In this document: positions 45,870 through 54,309 of the stretch, in pieces
Numbering within the stretch: position 1 is the stretch's first letter
Layout: every line of letters starts with the position of its first letter
DNA from: Clostridiaceae bacterium
Lineage (GTDB): Bacteria; Bacillota; Clostridia; Lachnospirales; Lachnospiraceae
DNA length: 64,000 bases
Reading direction: 5' to 3'
NCBI GenBank assembly: GCA_910575435.1
Contig: CAJTGI010000004.1
Span: 1 to 64,000 of the forward strand
The notes under the pieces: model-generated
Database searches by the model: none
What the model saw: only the letters and a program-made list of their open reading frames with translations
What the model was told of the DNA's origin: nothing
Program-made: the position numbers and the translations under genes

Positions 45870-46370
45870 TTACATATTTTTTAGGCGGAACAACTCCTGC
45901 CCAAACTCTACGAACTCGCCGTCCTTTACCAAAATCTCCGTAATTGTGCCGGACACGTCGCTATTTACCTCATTCATAAACTTCATCGCCTCAATGATGC
46001 ACACCACATCCCCCTTGGAAACCGTATCTCCCACCTTCACAAAAGGTTCCTCATCCGGTGCAGAACTCTGGTAGAACGTACCCACAATGGGAGCCTTGAT
46101 GACCAGTCCCCCCCTGTCTTCCTGCACAGGCTCCCTCTCTGCCTCCGATGTCTCCGCAGCCACAGATGCCTCCTGAGACACCTCTACCTTTGCAGGCATG
46201 CTTTCCGGTACAGCCATCATCGGAGACTGGGGTGCCACAGGCATTCCCGCCCAGGGAGAGACCGGGCCGCGGTTTAGACGAATCCTTGCATTGTCCAACT
46301 GAACTTCCATATCATTCAAATCAGTCTTTTCAAATATTTCAATCAGTTCCTTGATTTCCTTATACTGCAT
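45870..46370 (-). CDS. accB: biotin carboxyl carrier protein of acetyl-CoA carboxylase
   Basis: A 166-residue carrier: an N-terminal helix, a flexible Pro/Ala/Glu-rich linker (about 45-90), and the C-terminal lipoyl-like biotinyl domain with IIEAMKFMNEV, the biotinylated Lys. It shuttles carboxyl groups between AccC and AccA/AccD. Confidence 0.95.
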   Translation of the reverse strand: MQYKEIKELIEIFEKTDLNDMEVQLDNARIRLNRGPVSPWAGMPVAPQSPMMAVPESMPAKVEVSQEASVAAETSEAEREPVQEDRGGLVIKAPIVGTFYQSSAPDEEPFVKVGDTVSKGDVVCIIEAMKFMNEVNSDVSGTITEILVKDGEFVEFGQELFRLKNM

Positions 46371-46405
46371 ATACCTACCAAACCTTTCCGCATATACCTT
46401 CTACC

Positions 46406-46418
46406 GCAACTATTCACG
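46406..46418 (+). repeat. solo end-like motif in the accB-fabF gap
   Basis: GCAACTATTCACG followed by GCTCATAGCAACGAGC hairpin and CAGCGTC. Similar to the end of the TATTCACAG family and to the terminator stem at 40931. Confidence 0.35.
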
Positions 46419-46508
46419 ATTACGCCGCTCATAGCAACGAGCAGCGTCTTCAACGTAGCAGTCTTCTATATTCTATCTGCTCCCATGGAAAAAAATTCCA
46501 CGCATCTT

Positions 46509-47756
46509 TTATTTTCCCATCCATTTCTTGAAGCACAGCACACCGTTATGCCCGCCAAATCCCAGAGAATTGGATAATGCATACACGGCATCCCTCGCCT
46601 CCCGTCCCTCATTGGGAATATAATCCAGATCGCACTCCTCGTCTGGCACATGATAGTTAATCGTAGGCGGAAGGAATCCCTCCTCCAGTGCCTTCACTGT
46701 GGCAATCGCCTCAATGGCTCCTGCCGCTCCCAGAAGATGCCCCGTCATAGACTTTGTGGAACTCACTGGAATCTTTTTCGCCATATCCTCACCCATGGCG
46801 GCCTTGATGGCTCTCGTCTCGCCGCAGTCATTGGCGTGGGTGCTTGTTCCGTGGGCATTGATATAATCCACCTGATCCGGCTGGATGCCAGCCTCTTCCA
46901 TGGCAAGTTTCATCGCCTTCGCCGCTCCGGCTCCATCGGGTTCCGGAAGGGTGACATGGTACGCATCGCCGGTGGCGCCGTAGCCCACCACTTCCCCATA
47001 GATCTTCGCTCCTCTAGCCAGGGCATGCTCCAATTCCTCCAGCACCAGAACGCCAGAGCCATCCCCCATGACAAAGCCATTCCTCTCTTTATCAAAGGGC
47101 TTGCATGCCTTCTTCGGATCCTCCTCCGTAGAAAGAGCCGTCAGGTTCGTGAAGCCAGCCACCCCGATCTCGCAGATGGATCCCTCGGCACCTCCAGCCA
47201 GGCAGGCATCCAAGTATCCGTGCTTGATATCCCGAAAAGCCCTGCCAATGCAATTCGTACCCGTAGCGCAAGCCGTGACTATATTCTCGCAGACACCCTT
47301 CGCGCCGATGCGGATGGCAATATTGCCCGCCGCCATATTTCCAATGGTCATGGTGATAAACATGGGCGACACTCTGGAAGGCCCCTTGGCATCCATGCGG
47401 CGCACCTGCTCCTCCATGGTCATCAGTCCCCCCACACCGGAACCGACGATAACGCCAATCCTGTCAGCGTCCTCCTTCTCCATATCCATGCCGGAATCCT
47501 CAAACGCCTGCACCCCGGCAGCCAAGCCATATATAGCAAACAAATCGTTCCTCTTTACATCCTTCTTGGTCATATACTGTTCCGGGTCAAACCCCTTCAC
47601 CTCACCCGCAATCTTCACCTTGAAATCTGAAGTATCGAACTTCTTGATATAGTCAATGCCGCACACGCCATTTTTCAAGCCGTCCCAAAAAGAATCTACC
47701 GTGCTTCCCAGGGGAGTGACTGCCCCCATACCCGTGATTACAACTCTTCTTTCCAT
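46509..47756 (-). CDS. fabF: 3-oxoacyl-ACP synthase II FabF
   Basis: A 415-residue condensing enzyme. It has [14 protein letters not shown], the active-site Cys in [23 protein letters not shown] and [12 protein letters not shown] for the two His, and [10 protein letters not shown]. It elongates acyl-ACP with malonyl-ACP. GAGGAAAG precedes ATG 47756. It is separated from fabG by 399 bp containing repeat element B. Confidence 0.96.
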   Translation of the reverse strand: MERRVVITGMGAVTPLGSTVDSFWDGLKNGVCGIDYIKKFDTSDFKVKIAGEVKGFDPEQYMTKKDVKRNDLFAIYGLAAGVQAFEDSGMDMEKEDADRIGVIVGSGVGGLMTMEEQVRRMDAKGPSRVSPMFITMTIGNMAAGNIAIRIGAKGVCENIVTACATGTNCIGRAFRDIKHGYLDACLAGGAEGSICEIGVAGFTNLTALSTEEDPKKACKPFDKERNGFVMGDGSGVLVLEELEHALARGAKIYGEVVGYGATGDAYHVTLPEPDGAGAAKAMKLAMEEAGIQPDQVDYINAHGTSTHANDCGETRAIKAAMGEDMAKKIPVSSTKSMTGHLLGAAGAIEAIATVKALEEGFLPPTINYHVPDEECDLDYIPNEGREARDAVYALSNSLGFGGHNGVLCFKKWMGK

Positions 47757-47775
47757 AACTTTCCTCTTTCTTTCT

Positions 47776-47955
47776 AAAAGGTGCGAAGCTTTTCCACTTC
47801 ATAAAAATATCCCTCTGCTTCCTTGCACTTGCCTCGTCATCTCCAAAATCCTGCCGCTTCGCGCCAGCCGTGCTCCGCACTCCCGATTTTGTCGCTAACA
47901 CATCGCTTGCAAGTGAGTCTCGCTTCGCTCGGTTCCCTTGCTCGCGCGATACATT
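47776..47955. other. gap upstream of fabF: nested GC-rich palindromes
   Basis: A stretch of short inverted repeats: GGTGCGAAG, TCGCGCCAGCCGTGCTCCG, CTCGCTTCGCTCGG, and TTGCTCGCGCGA. A frame through it gives a repetitive translation that I take as non-coding. It lies beside repeat element B and could be another intergenic repeat; the phrase GGTGCGAAG occurs again near 40899 and a related GGTGCGA near 58197. Confidence 0.4.
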
Positions 47956-48149
47956 GTTACTATTCACAGTCATAGAGAAGAAAGAAACTGTCTCGTCAAG
48001 ATTGCTTGCGAGAGACATTTCTTTCCTTCTCTATGAACTGTGAAAGCTGTTCATCCCGTCATAAGATAGACAAAGTTGCGTTAGCAACAACTGATGCCGC
48101 TAGGCAGCAGGTCTATCGCATGCGGGAATGAATGGCTGTGAATAGTAAC
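47956..48149. repeat. palindromic intergenic element, copy B
   Basis: 194 bp with perfect 14-bp terminal inverted repeats GTTACTATTCACAG and CTGTGAATAGTAAC. It is the reverse complement of copy A over its length without A's extra hairpin. Arm II is CATAGAGAAG...CTTCTCTATG and arm I TTCATCCCGTCATAAGATAG against CTATCGCATGCGGGAATGAA, with inner GTTGCGTTAGCAAC and TGCC/GGCA. It ends 6 bp before the fabG stop codon, inside the operon. Confidence 0.88.
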
Positions 48150-48155
48150 AATAAT

Positions 48156-48884
48156 TCACATGACCATCCCACCATCTACATTTAGCACCTGGCCGGTGAT
48201 ATACGTGTTTTCCGCAAAGAACACAGCCGCTCTGGCGATATCCTCCACCTGCCCATAGCGTCTCAAGGGAATCACTTCCATCATTTTTTCTTTCTGTTCA
48301 TCTGTGAGCACTGCCGTCATGTCCGTCTCCACGAATCCCGGCGCAATGGCATTGCAGGTAATGCCCCTCTGAGCCAATTCCTTTGCCACAGATTTGGTGA
48401 GGCCGATGATGCCCGCCTTGGAGGCGGCATAGTTCGCCTGTCCGGCATTGCCCATCACTCCCACCACAGAAGCCATATTGATAATCACGCCACTCCTCTG
48501 TTTCAGCATGATACTGCTGGCATGGCGAATCATGTTAAATGTCCCTTTCAGGTTCGTGTCAATCACGCTGTCAAACTCTTCTTCCTTCATGCGCATCAGG
48601 AGCATGTCCCTGGTAATGCCCGCATTATTCACCAGAATATCTATGGAGCCAAGTTCCTTTTTGACCTGCTTCATCAGATCCCCTGCAAAAGCAAAGTCGC
48701 TCACATCCCCCTGCACCGGCAGACATTTCACGCCCTTCGCCTCAATCTCCTGAATCGTCTCCTCAGCCACGCTGCTGCGGTAATTCAGCACAATATTGCA
48801 CCCCTGTTCCGCAAAGGCAAGGGCAATGCCTTTTCCAATCCCCTTGGCTGCCCCTGTAACTACCGCCGTCTTTCCCTTTAACAT
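48156..48884 (-). CDS. fabG: 3-oxoacyl-ACP reductase FabG
   Basis: A 242-residue short-chain dehydrogenase with TGAAKGIGKGIALAFAEQG cofactor site, NNAGITRD, the Ser of IINMASVVG, and YAASKAGIIGLT. It reduces 3-oxoacyl-ACP using NADPH. GAGGTGAATC precedes ATG 48884. Confidence 0.97.
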   Translation of the reverse strand: MLKGKTAVVTGAAKGIGKGIALAFAEQGCNIVLNYRSSVAEETIQEIEAKGVKCLPVQGDVSDFAFAGDLMKQVKKELGSIDILVNNAGITRDMLLMRMKEEEFDSVIDTNLKGTFNMIRHASSIMLKQRSGVIINMASVVGVMGNAGQANYAASKAGIIGLTKSVAKELAQRGITCNAIAPGFVETDMTAVLTDEQKEKMMEVIPLRRYGQVEDIARAAVFFAENTYITGQVLNVDGGMVM

Positions 48885-48929
48885 GATTCACCTCATTTCC
48901 ATACAGCTCATGCCGTACCATTTTATTCA

Positions 48930-49865
48930 CTACGCCTCTAATTTTGCCATGGTCTTTGCCAGGGAAGACTCATCCTCCACATTGAGAATCGTGACCCCCT
49001 TCACCGTGCGTTTCACAAAGCCGCACAAAGCCTTACCGGGCCCCAATTCAATGAAAGTATCCGCACCCTTCTTCTGCATATTCAGAACAATATCCGAAAA
49101 GCGCACCGGAGACACGATCTGCCTGGAAAGAAGGGGAACAATATCCTCCTCCGAAACCACCTCGCTGGCATCCACATTGGTAAACACCGGAATTTTCATC
49201 GGCGAGATCCGCATCTTCTCCAACTCCGGCGTCAGTTTCTCCGCCGCTGGCTGCAACATGGACGTGTGAAAAGGTCCGCTGACTTTTAACTTCACGGTCA
49301 GCTTCGCTCCCTTTTCCTTCGCAAGCTTTGCCGCCAACTCCACCGCCTTCGCCGCACCGGCTATGACAATCTGCCCCGGCGCATTATAATTGGCGGGAAT
49401 AGCCAGTCCCAAGCCCTCTGCCTGAGCCTCCCGACACGCCTCCTCCACCAATTCTGTATCTAAACCAATAACGGCATACATCGCTCCCTCCCCGGAAGGA
49501 ACCGCCTCTGCCATGAATTTTCCTCTCTTCTGAACCAGGGCCACCGCCTCCTCAAAATCCATTGCCCCGCTGGCAACATATGCGGTGTACTCTCCCAAAC
49601 TAAGCCCTGCCGTCATCTCAGCCCTCACGCCGCGCTCCTCCAATACCTTCATGGCGGCAATGCTCATCGTGAGAATCGCAGGCTGCGCGAACTCTGTCTC
49701 TCCTAACTTCTCCTCATCCCCAAAGCAAATATCCTTGATGGAATATCCCAAAACTTCATCTGCCCTGTCAAACACATCCCTTGCGACAGGGTAATTCTGA
49801 TACAATTCTTTTCCCATGCCAGCGTACTGCGCGCCCTGGCCACTAAATAAAAATGCTGTTCTCAT
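48930..49865 (-). CDS. fabD: malonyl-CoA:ACP transacylase FabD
   Basis: A 311-residue acyltransferase: FLFSGQGAQYAGM, the active-site Ser in GLSLGEYTA, and GPFHTSMLQPAAEKL with the active-site His. ATG 49865 is preferred because GGAGGAAAGAT precedes it; the frame continues 25 codons upstream. It directly follows acpP, leaving only 78 bp, so there is no room for fabK, which normally sits here. Confidence 0.96.
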   Translation of the reverse strand: MRTAFLFSGQGAQYAGMGKELYQNYPVARDVFDRADEVLGYSIKDICFGDEEKLGETEFAQPAILTMSIAAMKVLEERGVRAEMTAGLSLGEYTAYVASGAMDFEEAVALVQKRGKFMAEAVPSGEGAMYAVIGLDTELVEEACREAQAEGLGLAIPANYNAPGQIVIAGAAKAVELAAKLAKEKGAKLTVKLKVSGPFHTSMLQPAAEKLTPELEKMRISPMKIPVFTNVDASEVVSEEDIVPLLSRQIVSPVRFSDIVLNMQKKGADTFIELGPGKALCGFVKRTVKGVTILNVEDESSLAKTMAKLEA

Positions 49866-49943
49866 ATCTTTCCTCCATTTTGGGGGTGCCGGGATGACAC
49901 GCGCCAGGCACGCATCCCTTTTGGCACACCACAGCCCCAAATA

Positions 49944-50165
49944 TTATTTGTGGCTCTCTACGAAATCCACTGCATCCTTCACGGTCACAATAGACTCTGG
50001 ATCTTCGATAGACACATCAAACTCATCCTCGATATCATTGATAATCTGGAATAAATCTAAAGAGTCTGCGTCAAGATCATCCTTCACGCTGGTCTCCAAA
50101 GTAATTTCCTCAGCGTCCTTTCCTGTCTGCTCTGCAATGATCTCTCTGATCTTTTCAAATACCAT
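49944..50165 (-). CDS. acpP: acyl carrier protein
   Basis: A 73-residue acidic four-helix protein. The [11 protein letters not shown] motif carries the Ser that receives 4'-phosphopantetheine. It contains [13 protein letters not shown] before the motif. AGGAGGAAAAG precedes ATG 50165. Short hairpins (ACTGCTAAAGCAGT and ACTGCCGAAGCAG) lie upstream in the fabH-acpP gap, possibly controlling the relative level of ACP. Confidence 0.96.
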   Translation of the reverse strand: MVFEKIREIIAEQTGKDAEEITLETSVKDDLDADSLDLFQIINDIEDEFDVSIEDPESIVTVKDAVDFVESHK

Positions 50166-50263
50166 AATCCTTTTCCTCCTAAAACTTTTTATTTATATAT
50201 ACTGCTAAAGCAGTATTACTGCCGAAGCAGGTATACACCAATCTCCATATCTTCCATCCCAGG

Positions 50264-51241
50264 CTACCATTCAATCAGCATGGTTCCCCAAGTCATGCCG
50301 CCTCCAAATCCGGACAGCATAATCTTATCTCCCCTCTCAAGAAGCCCTCTCTCATTCAGCTCATTCAGAGCCATGGGAATGCTGGCAGAAGAGGTATTTC
50401 CATATCGCTCCATATTCATATAGAACTTCTCCATGGGAATGCCCAATTTCTTGGAAACCACCTCCACGATGCGCACATTGGCCTGGTGGGGAACGATATA
50501 CTTAATCTCATCCCTGTCTACCTGGGCTTCCTCCATCACCCGTTTCATGCTCCTGACCACATTCTTCGTGGCAAACTTAAAGACCTCCCTGCCATTCATA
50601 TTGACATACCATTTGGAATCAATCTCTGCAGGAATATCGTTAAAGGCATTGCTGCAATTCGTATAGCCCTCTGTCAGGATATCATACAATTCCCCGGCAG
50701 AGCCAAGATTCTCATGAACCACACCCGCCTCCTGGGATTTCTCCACGTAGGCTCCCCCGGCGCCGTCACCAAAAAGCACGCAGGTGGCCCGGTCTGTCCA
50801 ATCTACAATCTTCGAGAGAGTCTCCCCGCCTATGACAATAGCATTTTCAAACATGCCAGACTTGATATATTTATCTGCCGTGCTCAGGGCAAACATAAAT
50901 CCACTGCATGCTGCCACCACGTCAAATGCCACGGCATTTTTCGCCCCGATCTCCTTCTGCACCATGCAGGCCAGAGAAGGCGTCCCATAATCCGGCGTCA
51001 CCGACGCCACCACAATCAAATCTATGCTCTCCCCAGGAACTTCCGTCTTTTCCAGCAGCTGTTTCGCCACATCTATCACCAGCGCGGAAGTATTCTCCCC
51101 TGCAGAGATATGGCGCTCCTTGATGCCCGTCCTCTGAGAAATCCACTCATCGCTGGTATCCACAATCTTGGACAAATCCTCATTTGTAATCACCTGCTCT
51201 GGCGCCTTCGCCGCAGTCGCAATAACCCTAGTTCTAATCAT
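50264..51241 (-). CDS. fabH: 3-oxoacyl-ACP synthase III FabH
   Basis: A 325-residue initiating condensing enzyme: catalytic Cys in AACSGFMFAL, His in PHQANVRI, and Asn in NTSSASIPMAL. It uses acetyl-CoA or branched acyl-CoA primers. ATG 51241 is chosen as GGAG lies 7 nt upstream of it (inside an alternative ATG at 51253). It is separated from the marR gene by few bases, so the two are co-transcribed. Confidence 0.95.
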   Translation of the reverse strand: MIRTRVIATAAKAPEQVITNEDLSKIVDTSDEWISQRTGIKERHISAGENTSALVIDVAKQLLEKTEVPGESIDLIVVASVTPDYGTPSLACMVQKEIGAKNAVAFDVVAACSGFMFALSTADKYIKSGMFENAIVIGGETLSKIVDWTDRATCVLFGDGAGGAYVEKSQEAGVVHENLGSAGELYDILTEGYTNCSNAFNDIPAEIDSKWYVNMNGREVFKFATKNVVRSMKRVMEEAQVDRDEIKYIVPHQANVRIVEVVSKKLGIPMEKFYMNMERYGNTSSASIPMALNELNERGLLERGDKIMLSGFGGGMTWGTMLIEW

Positions 51242-51255
51242 CTTCTTCTCCATTT

Positions 51256-51720
51256 CTATTGATCCATGATCTTCAATCCCCGATAACCCTGCTCAATAAA
51301 ATCCCCCAAATTATCGATGGCCTGATTGACCGTCTGCCTTTCTCTCTCCGAAAAGCCTTGCGTCATAGCCTCGGCCAGTCGCCGATGAAATTCCCTGTGG
51401 ATGCGGTATACCTCGCTTCCTGTCTGTGTCAGTCCCAGTTTCACAATCCTGCGGTCCTGCTCGCACCTGTGCCGCTCCACGTATCCCTTCTTCACCAGAT
51501 TGTTGATAGCCACAGTCAACGTCCCCACTGTAATCTTCAACATCCCCGCCACCCGGGACATGCTGCTGAAATCTTCACTGCCAATGGCCACAATGGTGTG
51601 AATTTCCGAGAGGGATAATTTCCCCTCCAGCCCATCTAAAATGGACACATGCTCCAGATGCATAATATTATCAAAAACGGCAATCAGCCGCTTGCTCATT
51701 TCCTGATTTTCCCTACTCAT
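51256..51720 (-). CDS. MarR-family regulator of fatty-acid synthesis, FabT-like
   Basis: A 154-residue winged-helix MarR protein (LSLSEIHTIVAIG, SRVAGMLKITVGTLTVAINNLVKKGYVERH, QDRRIVKLGLTQTG). It heads the fab operon, where streptococci carry FabT, which represses fab genes when bound to acyl-ACP. The palindrome at 51762-51786 between promoter and start fits the known FabT-type site (TTTGAnnnTCAAA-like). The symbol is not asserted because other MarR proteins can occupy this position. Confidence 0.88.
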   Translation of the reverse strand: MSRENQEMSKRLIAVFDNIMHLEHVSILDGLEGKLSLSEIHTIVAIGSEDFSSMSRVAGMLKITVGTLTVAINNLVKKGYVERHRCEQDRRIVKLGLTQTGSEVYRIHREFHRRLAEAMTQGFSERERQTVNQAIDNLGDFIEQGYRGLKIMDQ

Positions 51721-51761
51721 TTACTCTCCCTCGTTACCATATACAGTAACAACTCTCCCGC

Positions 51762-51786
51762 AAATATTTTGTATATCAAAATATTT
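51762..51786. promoter_or_regulatory. 10-5-10 inverted repeat, FabT-like operator
   Basis: AAATATTTTG-TATAT-CAAAATATTT, perfect arms, placed just downstream of the predicted start of transcription. It shares the TTTTG..TCAAAA core of FabT sites. Confidence 0.8.
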
Positions 51787-51796
51787 TTCATAATTG

Positions 51797-51825
51797 AGTA
51801 TAAAGAAAATTTTTCCATACGTCAA
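51797..51825 (-). promoter_or_regulatory. promoter of the fatty-acid operon
   Basis: On the minus strand TTGACG, 17-bp spacer, TATACT. The operator begins about 11 bp after the -10 box, so the repressor would block early transcription. Confidence 0.85.
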
Positions 51826-51852
51826 GGACAAAATAACTATGATCATCTTCAT

Positions 51853-52015
51853 CTGTAAAAGTCGATTGCTCCGTGCTTTGCACTCACGCAATCGCCACCT
51901 TCATTCGCAATCCGTCCTGTCGGACTACTTGCTCATTTTGGTGGTGCGCCAAATGTACGAGAATACACTTATGCAAGCATAGTGTATTCTCGCCCACTCG
52001 GCTTTACTTTTACAG
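51853..52015. repeat. palindromic intergenic element between cheY and fab promoter
   Basis: 163 bp with outer arms CTGTAAAAG/CTTTTACAG and a row of inner hairpins: CGATTGC...GCAATCG, GTCC-tgtc-GGAC, TTTGG...CCAAA, and GAGAATACACT...AGTGTATTCTC. It differs in sequence from the TATTCACAG family. It lies in the 354-bp gap between the cheY terminator and the fab promoter. Confidence 0.6.
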
Positions 52016-52019
52016 CAAA

Positions 52020-52066
52020 ATCAAACCGCACCTGTCCGATCTTTCAGACCGATACGCAGTGCGGCT
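52020..52066 (-). terminator. terminator after cheY-like gene
   Basis: CCGCACTGCG and GGTGCGG pair around an inner CGGTC/GATCGG stem, followed by TTTGATTTTG on the minus strand, 9 bp after the stop. Confidence 0.6.
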
Positions 52067-52074
52067 CATTCCTT

Positions 52075-52452
52075 CTATTTTTCACCCTGCTTTTTTAACA
52101 TTTCCAAAGTTGCCAGCAGCACATCATCCTCCCAAGGCTTGGGAATTAAAAACTTCAGTCCGATGCCCTTGACTTCTTCCAAAGTGCCAGTATCACAAAG
52201 GGAACTCAGCATCAATATCTTAACCTTCGGATTGTTCTTCATGAGAATCTGCGCCGTCTCCAAGCCATCAATGCCCGGCATGATAATATCCAGAATCACG
52301 ATATCCGGCTTCAGCTCATCATACATCCGAACCCCTTCTTCTCCATTCTTGGCATATCCAATGACCTCATACCCATTTTCTTCCACAATATCCTTTATCT
52401 GCTTCGATGCAAACGGAGAATCATCTACCACCATAATTGTTGTATTTTCCAT
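52075..52452 (-). CDS. CheY-like single-domain response regulator
   Basis: A 125-residue receiver domain: acidic pocket VVDDSP, phosphoacceptor Asp54-region ILDIIMPGIDG, and Lys in LIPKPWEDD. No output domain. It lies 15 bp downstream of the CheX gene on the same strand, so CheX is likely its phosphatase. No histidine kinase is nearby. It probably takes part in chemotaxis or another phosphorelay. Confidence 0.92.
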   Translation of the reverse strand: MENTTIMVVDDSPFASKQIKDIVEENGYEVIGYAKNGEEGVRMYDELKPDIVILDIIMPGIDGLETAQILMKNNPKVKILMLSSLCDTGTLEEVKGIGLKFLIPKPWEDDVLLATLEMLKKQGEK

Positions 52453-52467
52453 TATTTTCCCTCCTAA

Positions 52468-52947
52468 CTAATCATTTTGAAATGAATAAAACAAAAAAAC
52501 ATGCAATGCTCCATATTTCGATTCATATGTAATCCTCTGTCTCTGTTTTTTCTGGAACGAGACATCAAGCAGCTCCCCTTCTTGAAAATACTCAGGCACA
52601 GACAATCTGGACTTAGTTCCCGTAAGGTTATTCATCTGGGAAACCGCAAACCCGCATATGATATTCATATATTCATTTAAGTATAAGTGAAGTTCATCCT
52701 CCGAGGGAAGTTCCCCGCAGTTCATCGCTGTCGTAATGAATCGGTACAATTCCTCAGAAAACTGGCAGACCACAACCGAATTTACGGAACCTTTCGTCTC
52801 AATCAACTCCCTGCATCCTTGATTCAGCAAGCTCTGTTCCCCTTTCTCCCTCTCGTCGCTGGTCTTCTCAAAATCAATCTTCACTAGTTTTTTCGTCACT
52901 TCATAAAATGCCTTATCAAAAAGCTCTATCACATCTACATCGGACAA
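52468..52947 (-). CDS. CheX-type CheY-P phosphatase-like protein
   Basis: A 159-residue CheC/CheX family protein. The Glu/Asn motif (LNEYMNIICGFAVSQMNNL, around residue 90-108) matches the catalytic E-x-x-N, with the second Asn of the family's pattern. The N-terminal half is acidic and helical. The start is TTG 52947 (GGGGGTGACC 5 nt upstream); a GTG a few codons later is also possible. It is paired with the CheY-like gene. Repeat element C lies upstream, between it and yvyF. Confidence 0.8.
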   Translation of the reverse strand: MSDVDVIELFDKAFYEVTKKLVKIDFEKTSDEREKGEQSLLNQGCRELIETKGSVNSVVVCQFSEELYRFITTAMNCGELPSEDELHLYLNEYMNIICGFAVSQMNNLTGTKSRLSVPEYFQEGELLDVSFQKKQRQRITYESKYGALHVFLFYSFQND

Positions 52948-52996
52948 TAGGTCACCCCCATACTCATTTTCTAGTGAACCATACCACCACTCAAAC

Positions 52997-53163
52997 GCTA
53001 CTATTCACAACTATCCATCCTTTCCCAATACCCTTGCGGCCAATGAGCAATGGCCATCTTATAATGAGATAATTAACTTCCACAGTCATTTTCTAAAAAC
53101 ATCAGAATCTTATATGCAGGCACAGCGATTCTGCTTTTTTTAGAAATCACTGTGAATAGTAAC
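52997..53163. repeat. palindromic intergenic element, copy C
   Basis: 167 bp bounded by GCTACTATTCACAA and CTGTGAATAGTAAC. Conserved with copies A and B: CATCC near the left end, CATCTTATAATGAGAT, and CTTCCACAGTC joining the arms. The arms themselves differ (GGCCAATGAGCAATGGCC; TTCTAAAAA...TTTTTTAGAA with inner CAGAATC...GATTCTG) but keep pairing. It ends 11 bp from the yvyF stop. AACGC occurs at both borders. Confidence 0.8.
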
Positions 53164-53173
53164 GCTTGCGCCA

Positions 53174-53578
53174 TTAATTACCCAAAAAGCGCATTTTACC
53201 CTTGGAACTTTTCTTAGCGTCTGGTTTGTTCTCTGCAGGCTTTTCCACGTAAAAGCTGGAAAATTTGTCTGTCATCTTCTTCTGGCACTCCTTGCAATAC
53301 CTTCCCGTGCGAATAGGTCTCCCGCAGGACTCGCAGTCTATAGAAATCCCCGAATCCTTAGAAAATATCAAACGCTCCTGACGAACCCATTTCTTAATCT
53401 GCTGCATGGGAATATCGTTCTCCTCCGCCACAATAGACATGGTTGCCGTCGGATTCTCATTGATAAATTTCCTCACCTCAAAAAATTTATCTTCCATCTC
53501 CTTCGCGCAGGCCGGGCAGAGTGGATCCCCAGAGTAATTAAACAACTTCCTGCATTTTTTGCAATTTCTAACGTCCAT
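53174..53578 (-). CDS. yvyF: flagellar operon-associated protein, YvyF family
   Basis: A 134-residue protein with two zinc ribbons (NCKKCRKLF...CPACAKE; CESCGRPIR...CKECQKK) around a helix-turn-helix-like centre (IPMQQIKKWVRQERL). This matches YvyF/TIGR03826, found beside comFC and flgM in Bacillus. Its exact role is unsettled. It follows comFC by 10 bp. Confidence 0.9.
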   Translation of the reverse strand: MDVRNCKKCRKLFNYSGDPLCPACAKEMEDKFFEVRKFINENPTATMSIVAEENDIPMQQIKKWVRQERLIFSKDSGISIDCESCGRPIRTGRYCKECQKKMTDKFSSFYVEKPAENKPDAKKSSKGKMRFLGN

Positions 53579-53587
53579 AATTCCCTC

Positions 53588-54301
53588 CTAATATCCTTTG
53601 CCTGTGCAGACACACAGAAAATAGACTTTATCCGTTCCATTAGTACGCAGAACATGTGAACACGATTCAACTGTGCTTCCTGTCGTATAAATATCATCGA
53701 TAATTATAACACATCTTTTATATTTGCACAACTCCCCTGACACATTTCCTATATAAAATGCATCTCGCAAATTCTTCTGCCTCTCCCCTCTGGACAGTTC
53801 CTTTTGCGGGGTAGTTTCCCTCTTTCGGAACAGATATTCACCGTCCACTGGCACGCCACAACGCCTTCCCAGCTCCCGGGCAATCAACTCCGCCTGATTG
53901 TATCCCCGCTTCTGATACCGCTTTTTGTGCAGCGGGACAGGTATCAATGCCTGAGGCTCCACCTCTCGAATCCAATCCCCAAACTTTTCTTCCAGCACCG
54001 CCCCGTAATAGCCAGCATACTCCTGCCGCCCATGATACTTGAATCGAGATATAGACTGCCTCATGGCCGCATCGTACCACAGGGCGGAACGCCCATATTG
54101 AAAACTGCGCTTCGAATCACGGCAATCATCGCAGCACTCTTCCTCCTCTGCCACCGGCTTTCCACAGTAGACGCAGCAATCCTCCCCCACTTCCCTGGGA
54201 ATCCCATGACAGGCAGGACAGAGATTTTCCTGACCCACCTTCAAAATTTCATCGCATATCGCACATCTCCTAGGGAACAGAAATGATCCCAAAAAATCCA
54301 C
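53588..54301 (-). CDS. comFC: ComF family protein (ComFC), phosphoribosyltransferase fold
   Basis: A 237-residue protein: N-terminal zinc-binding Cys pairs (RRCAICDEIL, LCPACHG, CCVYCGKP), and a C-terminal PRTase domain with VIIIDDIYTTGSTVESC. ComFC is needed for DNA uptake in competent bacteria. It sits 9 bp after recD2. Confidence 0.92.
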   Translation of the reverse strand: MDFLGSFLFPRRCAICDEILKVGQENLCPACHGIPREVGEDCCVYCGKPVAEEEECCDDCRDSKRSFQYGRSALWYDAAMRQSISRFKYHGRQEYAGYYGAVLEEKFGDWIREVEPQALIPVPLHKKRYQKRGYNQAELIARELGRRCGVPVDGEYLFRKRETTPQKELSRGERQKNLRDAFYIGNVSGELCKYKRCVIIIDDIYTTGSTVESCSHVLRTNGTDKVYFLCVCTGKGY

Positions 54302-54309
54302 CCATCTCT

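Noticed and set aside
47653-48018. Open frame upstream of and overlapping fabF
   Set aside because: Overlaps the fabF start and runs through the palindromic gap; the translation only reflects inverted repeats.
51850-52070. CRISPR-like array
   Set aside because: Hairpins differ from each other and there are no regular repeat-spacer units; no cas genes occur in the window.
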